From JBIOJM01 sp044450785 (GTDB lineage Bacteria; Planctomycetota; Planctomycetia; Isosphaerales; Isosphaeraceae), in the NCBI GenBank assembly GCA_044450785.1, contig JBIOJM010000031.1, positions 1-47,207 on the forward strand: DNA of 47,207 nt, written 5' to 3'. Of the stretch, positions 41,693 through 47,207 are shown in pieces; the stretch's first letter is position 1, and each line of letters begins with the position of its first letter. The notes below the pieces were generated by a model. It was not told the DNA's origin and did no database searches. It saw nothing but the letters and a program-made list of their open reading frames with translations. Position numbers and translations under genes: made by a program.

Positions 41693-42196
41693 GTGTCGTC
41701 CGTGGCGAGCCTCCAACCCCCAGCGGTCGTGTTCCGCGAAGAGCAATACTTCGACTGGCGGGTATACGCCCTGATCGCGCTGGTGGGACTCGCCACGGGA
41801 CTCGGCCTGGTCCGCGGGCGCGTCTGGTCGCTCGAGGTCGCTCTGGGCCTCTTGATCGGCCTGGCCCTCTTGATGTTCGTGATCGTCTTTCTCCTGCACA
41901 TGACCACGGAAGTCAGCCCGACCGATCTCCGCGTCTGGTTCGGGTGGGCCCCGACGTCTCCGCGCATCGTGCCGGTCGGCACGGTTCGCAGCATCGAAGT
42001 CGTGACCTACCGGCCGTTCGCCGACTACGGTTTCTGGGGGATTCGCTCCGGGCGCGATGGTGAACGAGCATTGGTCGCCCGGGGCAATCGCGGCGTTCGG
42101 CTCGAGCTGACCGACGGAACGAGGCTCTTGATCGGCAGCCAGCGGCCCGAGGCGCTCGCCACGGCGCTCGACTGCGCGCTGAGGCCCGGGGTCTGA
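41693..42196 (+). CDS. Small membrane protein with two helices and a C-terminal soluble domain
   Basis: 167 residues from GTG at 41693, chosen because AAGGAGGG (41677-41684) lies eight bases upstream. Two membrane helices: about 24-40 (VYALIALVGLATGLGLV) and about 48-70 (LEVALGLLIGLALLMFVIVFLL). The soluble remainder is strand-rich (LRVWFGW ... VGTVRSIEVVTYRPFADYGFWGIRSG ... LVARGNRGVRLELTDGTRLLIGSQRPEALATAL), which reads like a bacterial PH-type domain. It follows the sugar isomerase almost without a gap and is probably in the same transcript. Function unknown. Confidence 0.78.
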   Translation: MSSVASLQPPAVVFREEQYFDWRVYALIALVGLATGLGLVRGRVWSLEVALGLLIGLALLMFVIVFLLHMTTEVSPTDLRVWFGWAPTSPRIVPVGTVRSIEVVTYRPFADYGFWGIRSGRDGERALVARGNRGVRLELTDGTRLLIGSQRPEALATALDCALRPGV

Positions 42197-42405
42197 GACT
42201 TGCCTCCCGCGGGCGCTCACCGCGGTGGGGTTTCTTCGGCCAGAGATCCAAGCCGGTTATTGATTCGGGGCCGGCGATGCGGTATCGACACCGGCGTCGC
42301 CGTGCCTTAGGATGGCACGAGTCGGCAATTGTCGCGGGTACTCGAGCCGGTCCCTCGCCTCCAGATCGAGGGCCGACTGATGTCTGATCAGAAAGGACAT
42401 ACACC

Positions 42406-43599
42406 ATGGATCGACGAGAGTTCCTCCAGGCTGGTGTTGCGGCATCCGCGGTCGGAGCCGGCGTGGCCGGTGGGCCGAGTGCGGCCTTTGCTGCCGACGA
42501 CAAGACGAATCAGAACAAGCCGGTGCTTCCCAAGCGGGTGCTGGGTAAGACCGGCGTCGAAGTGACGCTTCTCAACCAGGGGACGGTCGGCCAGCCGTCC
42601 GCCCTCGACCGGCTCCTCCGCCTCGCCTATCGCGAAGGCGTTCGCTACTTCGACACCGCCGAAGGCTACAAGAACGCGGAGACCGTGTTCGCGAAGTGGT
42701 TCGAGGCCGCTCCGGAGGTGCGCAAAACCATCTTCCTGGCGACGAAGAGCGGTGTGGGCAGGCCTGGCGACATGCTCAAGAAGATCGACGCACGCCTGGC
42801 GCGACTGGGGACGGATTACATCGACCTCCTGTTCTTCCACGGCCTGAGCACGGGCCAGGCCGACTGGCCCAAGAGTCGTGAGATGAAGGACGCAATCGAG
42901 GCGATCAAGAAGACGGGCAAGGTCAAGTTTGTCGGCTTCTCGACCCACGACCCGGCCATCGCCCGGCAGTTGCAGGCCGCGGCCGACGGGGGCTTCATCG
43001 ACGTGATCATGCTCAAGTTCAGCCCCTGGCTCGACAAAGACTCGCCGCTCAACAAGGCCCTCGATGCGTGCCACAAGGCGAGCATCGGCCTGGTGTCGAT
43101 GAAGCAGATCGCCGGACAGGCCCTGCGGATTACACAGGAGAAGGTGCCGACGCTCAAGGAGAAGGGCCTGACGCCGGCCCAGGGGCTCTTGCATGCGATC
43201 TGGACCGACGAGCGGTTTTCCAGCTCGTGCGTCACGATGCGGAACAACGATCAGACCAGCGAGAACGCCGATGCCGCGCGGCGGTTCGTGCCGCTCAAGC
43301 TGGCCGAGCTCGCCGAGCTGCGAGCTGCCGTCCTGGCCGCCGGGCCGACGCTCTGCCCCAACTGCGACGGCCGCTGCTCCCTGGCCGGCGGTACCAAGGC
43401 TCGTCTGGGCGACCTCACGCGGTTTTACACCTACCACGAAGACCATGGCATCCGCGGCCATGCCCGCGACTGCTACGCCGAGCTGACTGCCGAAGAGCGA
43501 GACTGGCAGGGCGCCGACCTCCAAGCCGCCCGTGCAGCCTGCCACAACTCGCTCGACTTCGCCAAGCTTCTGCCCGAGGTTGACCGTCTGCTGGGCTGA
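42406..43599 (+). CDS. Tat-exported aldo/keto reductase with C-terminal cysteine cluster
   Basis: 397 residues. The N-terminus MDRREFLQAG plus a hydrophobic Ala/Gly stretch ending in AAFAA (about residue 30) is a twin-arginine signal. The AKR barrel follows with the catalytic tetrad D83 and Y88 (YFDTAEGYKNAE), K114 (LATKSG) and H145 (LLFFHG). The C-terminus has C317-x2-C320-x3-C324 (LCPNCDGRC) and a further C356, the pattern of a [4Fe-4S] site found in a subset of AKR proteins. An NADPH-type reductase acting outside the cytoplasm would need a folded, cofactor-loaded export route, consistent with Tat. AAAGGA precedes the ATG by nine bases. The substrate is unknown. Confidence 0.85.
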   Translation: MDRREFLQAGVAASAVGAGVAGGPSAAFAADDKTNQNKPVLPKRVLGKTGVEVTLLNQGTVGQPSALDRLLRLAYREGVRYFDTAEGYKNAETVFAKWFEAAPEVRKTIFLATKSGVGRPGDMLKKIDARLARLGTDYIDLLFFHGLSTGQADWPKSREMKDAIEAIKKTGKVKFVGFSTHDPAIARQLQAAADGGFIDVIMLKFSPWLDKDSPLNKALDACHKASIGLVSMKQIAGQALRITQEKVPTLKEKGLTPAQGLLHAIWTDERFSSSCVTMRNNDQTSENADAARRFVPLKLAELAELRAAVLAAGPTLCPNCDGRCSLAGGTKARLGDLTRFYTYHEDHGIRGHARDCYAELTAEERDWQGADLQAARAACHNSLDFAKLLPEVDRLLG

Positions 43600-43621
43600 G
43601 GCGAAACACTGCCCCATCGTG

Positions 43622-44680
43622 TCACACCAAAACGCTCAGGACTTCGTCCTTCAAAAACTCGACCACCGCCGTGCAAGAATCGGCCGCGCCGTAATAGATC
43701 AAGAACGAATCCCCAGTCTCGACGATCCCGGTCGGGAACACGACATCGGGCACGAAGCCGTGCCGCTCGAAATCGGCCGCCGGCTCGAAGATCGACGCCG
43801 CCGTGCGCCGGCGGATCCGCGCAGGTTCGTTCAGGTCGAGCAACAGCCCGCCGGTCGCATACATGCCCACCTCGCCGGGCCGGGTCGGCCGGCGGTTCCC
43901 GTGGTAGATTTCAAGCCAGCCTTCGGCGAATCGCACGGGCGGCGTGCCCGCGCCCACACGGCCGGTTTCCCACTCAGTGCCGCCGCCGTGAAGACATTCG
44001 TGCCGGCCCCAATGGATCAAATCCGGCGACCGCGCGACCCACATCTCGGGGCGGCAGAACAGGGTTGCCGCGTTCGGGCGATCAAGCGCTGCGTACTGCC
44101 CATCGATCCGTTCCGGAAACAGCACAACGTCCTTGTTCTCCGGGCAGAAGATGATCCCGTGGCGATCGAAGCGGCGGAAGTCTTTCGTGGAAGCCAGCGC
44201 CGTCGCCGCGCCATGGCGCGACACGGCGACGTACGTGAAGAAATAACGGTCGTCGATGGCCGTGATGCGGGGATCTTCAACCCCAAATTCCTCCAGGTGC
44301 GAGTCGGGCAGGAAGCGAACTCCGGTCACTTCCTCCACCGACCGGCCGTCACCGCACCGAACCACCCGCAGGTGGGAGATGAACGTCAGTCGCACCAGGT
44401 CGTCGGTCTTGCGCTTCACGACCCGGGGATCGACGACTTCGATGGCGTCGTCAGGGAGCCAGTCGATCGCCAGGCCCTCGCCAGGTGCCCAGCGCGGCAG
44501 CGCAGTCATTCCGGCGCGATGCTCGCGAGGACGCTCCGCCACCCGGACCAGGAGGATGACTTCGCCTCCCACCACGATCGCCCCGGGATTGAAAACGCCG
44601 ACAACCTCAAAATCATCGCGCAGCGGCTTCAGATCCGACGGGCGCAGCAGCAACCGCTCAAAATGCCTCTTCAACAGCAT
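43622..44680 (-). CDS. Glycoside hydrolase family 130 (beta-mannoside phosphorylase type)
   Basis: 352 residues from ATG at 44680, with AAGGAG seven bases upstream; the frame opens 13 codons earlier, but without a good ribosome-binding site. Family features: VFNPGAIVVGGEVILLVRVAER, the catalytic-acid block EEFGVEDPRIT (D136), SPDLIHWGRHE, YHGNRR and VFPTGIVETGDSFLIYYGAADS. GH130 enzymes are five-bladed propellers that phosphorolyse beta-mannosides such as mannosyl-glucose or mannan-oligosaccharides, releasing mannose 1-phosphate. It lies 35 bases downstream of the Gfo/Idh/MocA gene and is probably co-transcribed, which fits a sugar-processing unit. Confidence 0.88.
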   Translation of the reverse strand: MLLKRHFERLLLRPSDLKPLRDDFEVVGVFNPGAIVVGGEVILLVRVAERPREHRAGMTALPRWAPGEGLAIDWLPDDAIEVVDPRVVKRKTDDLVRLTFISHLRVVRCGDGRSVEEVTGVRFLPDSHLEEFGVEDPRITAIDDRYFFTYVAVSRHGAATALASTKDFRRFDRHGIIFCPENKDVVLFPERIDGQYAALDRPNAATLFCRPEMWVARSPDLIHWGRHECLHGGGTEWETGRVGAGTPPVRFAEGWLEIYHGNRRPTRPGEVGMYATGGLLLDLNEPARIRRRTAASIFEPAADFERHGFVPDVVFPTGIVETGDSFLIYYGAADSCTAVVEFLKDEVLSVLV

Positions 44681-44715
44681 CGTAGGCTCCTTCCCTCGTC
44701 TTCGACGCTCGTGGG

Positions 44716-45834
44716 TCAAGCCTGCGCCAGCCGGTCGGCGGCGCAGGCAACAGCCAGCGAGTCCCGGCCGTTGTCCTCGGTGATCTTCCGCGGATGGGAA
44801 CGGTCGCGGATCCAGGCAAGCTGGTCCGCCAAGAACGCCCTGAGCAGCTCGCCGTAACGGTGTGACTTGTTTGTCCCGTCACCCCAGGACAGCTCGATCA
44901 TCTGATAGATGTCAAGCGATTTGTGGCGGCCATGGCAGGCGCGGTCCCTGGGTGAATAGGTCGACGACACGTCGAGCCGCGCGCCGGGGAAAAAGTCGCC
45001 AAGGGCGCGGGTCCGGGCCTCGTCGGCGATCGCGTGGATGCGGGCCCTGGTCGGTACCCAGTCGTGGAGGGTCACGTCGCCGCGCTCGAAGACCAGGCGA
45101 AGCTCCTGCCGGTCCATCCGGCCGGCCTGATGAAATCCGTGGTAGAAATTGACGAGAATCGTCGAGCCGTACCGCTGCGTGCACTGGACATGCTCCTCGA
45201 TCGGCGGCGAGGAGCCGGGGCGCAGGCCGCGCTGCGCGCCCACGACCGTCCCTGGGCCGAGCCAGCCGGCGAACAGGTCGAAGAAGTGCACTCCGTGCTC
45301 GACGAAGATCCCCCCGCTCTTGGAGCGGTCCCAAAACCAATGCTCCGGCGGCAGGTTCTCGTCCGAGGCGTAATTCTCGAAGGAACCGTGCAGCAGCTCG
45401 CCCAGCGTCCCGGATCGGATCAGGCGGTCGACCGCCTCGTACACCGGGTTATACCGCTGCATCAGGTTGGCCGCCAGCAACCGTTCGCTCTTCCTGGCCG
45501 CCGTGATCATGGCGTCGGCTTGCTCGATCGTCATCGCCAGCGGTTTCTCGCAGATGACGTGCTTACCCGCCTCGAGGGCCGCGATCGCCTGCGAATGATG
45601 AAGGAACGGCGGAGTGGCGATGTAGACCAGGTCGACGTCGTCGCGCGCCAGCAGGGCGCCGACGTCTTCGATGTCGGGAATGCCGAACCGCTGCGCGGCG
45701 GCGTGGGCGGCCGGCCGGTTCGTGCCCGCCATGCCGATCAGCTCAACGCCCGGCACCTGCACGAACTGCTGGAGAGCGTACAGCCCAAAACCGCCGCAGC
45801 CGATGATTCCGACTCGGATCTCGCCTTGATTCAT
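44716..45834 (-). CDS. Gfo/Idh/MocA-family NAD(P)-dependent oxidoreductase
   Basis: 372 residues from ATG at 45834. The Rossmann motif VGIIGCGGFG (8-17), the YIATPPFLHHSQAI block and the lysine signature CEKPLA (95-100) identify the family. GIFVEHGVHFFDL (176-188) carries the likely catalytic histidines H180 and H183. The C-terminal alpha/beta domain follows. Members oxidise or reduce sugars, sugar nucleotides or inositols at a hydroxyl. An upstream extension of 26 codons exists but does not look like protein. It is first in a minus-strand pair with the GH130 gene, so its substrate may be a mannose derivative, which is inference. Confidence 0.88.
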   Translation of the reverse strand: MNQGEIRVGIIGCGGFGLYALQQFVQVPGVELIGMAGTNRPAAHAAAQRFGIPDIEDVGALLARDDVDLVYIATPPFLHHSQAIAALEAGKHVICEKPLAMTIEQADAMITAARKSERLLAANLMQRYNPVYEAVDRLIRSGTLGELLHGSFENYASDENLPPEHWFWDRSKSGGIFVEHGVHFFDLFAGWLGPGTVVGAQRGLRPGSSPPIEEHVQCTQRYGSTILVNFYHGFHQAGRMDRQELRLVFERGDVTLHDWVPTRARIHAIADEARTRALGDFFPGARLDVSSTYSPRDRACHGRHKSLDIYQMIELSWGDGTNKSHRYGELLRAFLADQLAWIRDRSHPRKITEDNGRDSLAVACAADRLAQA

Positions 45835-45847
45835 TACACACTCCGCA

Positions 45848-46039
45848 TCAGCTTGCGGACAGAAACCCGCGGCTTTGGGAAAATGAGCAGCCGCCTGAGG
45901 AACGGAATCCATAACCGCGGTCCTTGCTCCCGCATCCGCCCCCCGACAGGGCGAAGATGTGGAAAGACTCGCCTCCTGCCCGCCCGACCAGCACTCCCTC
46001 GAAGATGTAATACGCGAGCGATGCTTTTCCTGCGGTCAT
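45848..46039 (-). pseudogene. Small orphan fragment, possibly a DUF2778-like N-terminal piece
   Basis: A 63-codon minus-strand frame reads ASLAYYIFEGVLVGRAGGE followed by FHIFALSGGGCGS. This resembles the strand pair and 'ALSGGGGGSK' loop at the front of DUF2778-type (tlde1-like) proteins. The remainder is missing or frame-shifted, and an alternative minus frame overlaps it. It sits between the CHAT gene and the oxidoreductase gene. The resemblance is from memory of the motif only, so the call is weak. Confidence 0.3.
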
Positions 46040-46086
46040 GGTTTGACTCGGTCTGATGAATGATTCGATTGCACATGGTTAGGGCG

Positions 46087-47207
46087 TCATGCTCGTCGGA
46101 CAAGAGGTCCTGGGTCACCCTGGCAAATGAACGCCCCCCAGTAAAGAGGCTCGGTGCACTTGGCCTTCAGGGCTAGCTGGGCCTCACGCAGGGCCTGGGC
46201 CCGGCCCTGGCCGGCAAGAACGCGGCGATAGTAATCCTCCATCAGTTCCTGCGTCTGCTCGTCGGGTACCTTCCAGAGACTCATGACGAGAGTCTTTGCC
46301 CCAGCCAGTACCACGGCACGGCGCAGGCCGAAAACCCCTTCTCTGATGCGGACCGTACCCAAACCTGTTTCGCAAGCCGATAGGACTACCAACTCGGTAG
46401 CCGACAAGTCCAAGTTTGCGACATCCTCAGCGGTTAGGAGCCCGTCCTCCGCTTCTGCAGGCGGGTTATTATGTCTCAGCCAGGTATTTGCCCCGGCCAG
46501 TGCCAACCCTGAACGCAGGAATGGATTTTCTGGCGGCTGTCCAGACAGGCGACCTTTACTACCCTCCGAAACACCCAGGACCTCAGGATCACGGGGTTCT
46601 TGTTCGGCGTCGCCTTTCTGGTCCTTGAGGAAGAAACCATGTGTAGCCAAGTGTAGGATGCGGGGCGACCGGCATTCCTTTTTGAGCCGGCCCTCCAGCG
46701 CGGCATCGCCCAACCAGGGGCGCACCCCCAATAGGGAAGCAACCCGCTCTGCCTCCGCTCGCGTGCCGGACAACCGCTCGAAACTATAATCGCAAGAGTC
46801 CAGGTCACGCGAGTGACGTGGCTGAGACTTTGTCGTCTGGGCTCGTAGGTCGGCTTCAGTACACACAAGATCAAAATCGGGGTCACCAACCACTAAGGGG
46901 GCTGTGGCCTGGCTGGTGGACGCGGTTTCGAACCGGAGCACGTCCCGGGCACAGGCCAGGTAACTAATGGCATACTCGTCTATCAAGCGTCGACCGTCTT
47001 GTGTTGGAAGCACCTCGAAGGGCACCTTGGTCAAGTCGCCGTCGGGGGCCAGCAGTAACCGTTTCCGGCCACCAAAGGCAGGGAACAGTTTGTCGAAGAC
47101 GGCCTGGCGTAAGGGCAAGCCTAGCAGATCATCGCCAGGCCGGGCGGATCCGGTCTGGAGCCTGACCATATCTCGCCCGGCCTGGCGATGATCTGCTAGG
47201 CTTGCCC
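46087..47207 (-). CDS. CHAT-domain cysteine protease, 5' partial
   Basis: The frame is open to the right edge, so the N-terminal part is outside the window. The visible 360 residues (numbered from ATG at 47169) form a complete CHAT (caspase HetF associated with TPR) domain: RLLLAPDGDLTKVPFEVLP, YAISYLACARDVLRF, catalytic H177 in ILHLATHGFF, catalytic C266 in VVLSACETGLG, then GVFGLRRAVVLAGAKTLVMSLWKVPDE and a C-terminal YYRRVLAG helix. In this family the protease usually follows TPR repeats, likely encoded beyond the edge. CHAT proteins act in programmed cell death and some defence systems; no partner is visible. Bases beyond about 47146 belong to an inverted repeat and may be artefactual, so ATG 47169 is probably not the true start. 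Confidence 0.85.
   Translation of the reverse strand, partial: ASLADHRQAGRDMVRLQTGSARPGDDLLGLPLRQAVFDKLFPAFGGRKRLLLAPDGDLTKVPFEVLPTQDGRRLIDEYAISYLACARDVLRFETASTSQATAPLVVGDPDFDLVCTEADLRAQTTKSQPRHSRDLDSCDYSFERLSGTRAEAERVASLLGVRPWLGDAALEGRLKKECRSPRILHLATHGFFLKDQKGDAEQEPRDPEVLGVSEGSKGRLSGQPPENPFLRSGLALAGANTWLRHNNPPAEAEDGLLTAEDVANLDLSATELVVLSACETGLGTVRIREGVFGLRRAVVLAGAKTLVMSLWKVPDEQTQELMEDYYRRVLAGQGRAQALREAQLALKAKCTEPLYWGAFICQGDPGPLVRRA
47113..47207. repeat. Perfect 34-bp inverted repeat ending at the last base
   Basis: Left arm 47113-47146 and right arm 47174-47207 are exact reverse complements, with a 27-base spacer. The left arm is normal CHAT coding sequence (PGDDLLGLP region). The right arm is its mirror image and ends exactly at the window edge. 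Confidence 0.97.

Overview
The window is high-GC bacterial DNA that most resembles a planctomycete, probably of the Isosphaeraceae type. The main reasons are the planctomycete-style N-terminal LEHRTLLS motif on a giant repeat protein, a secreted tandem PepSY-like protein, a ComB-family phosphatase beside a homodimeric-type glycyl-tRNA synthetase, and short tandem 'GGACCAAGGAC' type repeats. The taxon is inferred, because no rRNA or other marker gene is present.

Layout. (1) 1-1431 is a gene graveyard: a HipA-like kinase fragment joined to a SNF2-type helicase remnant that carries internal deletions. (2) 1564-10695 is a compact enzyme island. A flavin-dependent (tryptophan-type) halogenase on the + strand converges on a minus-strand run of seven genes: 2OG-Fe(II) oxygenase (PF13759-like), APH-type kinase, O-methyltransferase, second 2OG oxygenase, class I methyltransferase, and two paralogous B12-binding-type radical SAM proteins. 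No NRPS, PKS or classical RiPP precursor is seen, so this looks like a tailoring cluster without an obvious scaffold gene. It is the best candidate here for an undescribed system. (3) 11237-32197 is one uninterrupted 6,986-codon gene for a probable surface beta-solenoid/adhesin protein. (4) 32238-32864 holds an epimerase start and a small membrane-protein gene, each truncated at the same junction, plus a small helical protein gene. (5) 32992-35823 is a two-component system (response regulator and histidine kinase overlapping by ATGA) next to a secreted PepSY-like protein. (6) 36281-37971 holds a four-helix membrane protein and a standalone E2-like acyltransferase that converge and overlap. (7) 38286-42196 is a + strand group: ComB, glycyl-tRNA synthetase (split by a one-base frameshift), a TIM-barrel sugar isomerase/epimerase and a membrane protein. 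(8) 42406-45834 holds a Tat-exported aldo/keto reductase and a convergent pair, a Gfo/Idh/MocA oxidoreductase and a GH130 phosphorylase. (9) 45848-47207 holds a small orphan fragment and a CHAT-domain protease running off the end.

The last 95 bases form a perfect 34-bp inverted repeat that ends on the final base. This suggests the window ends at a contig end with a hairpin or chimeric artefact. I saw no tRNA, rRNA, CRISPR array or intact transposase.
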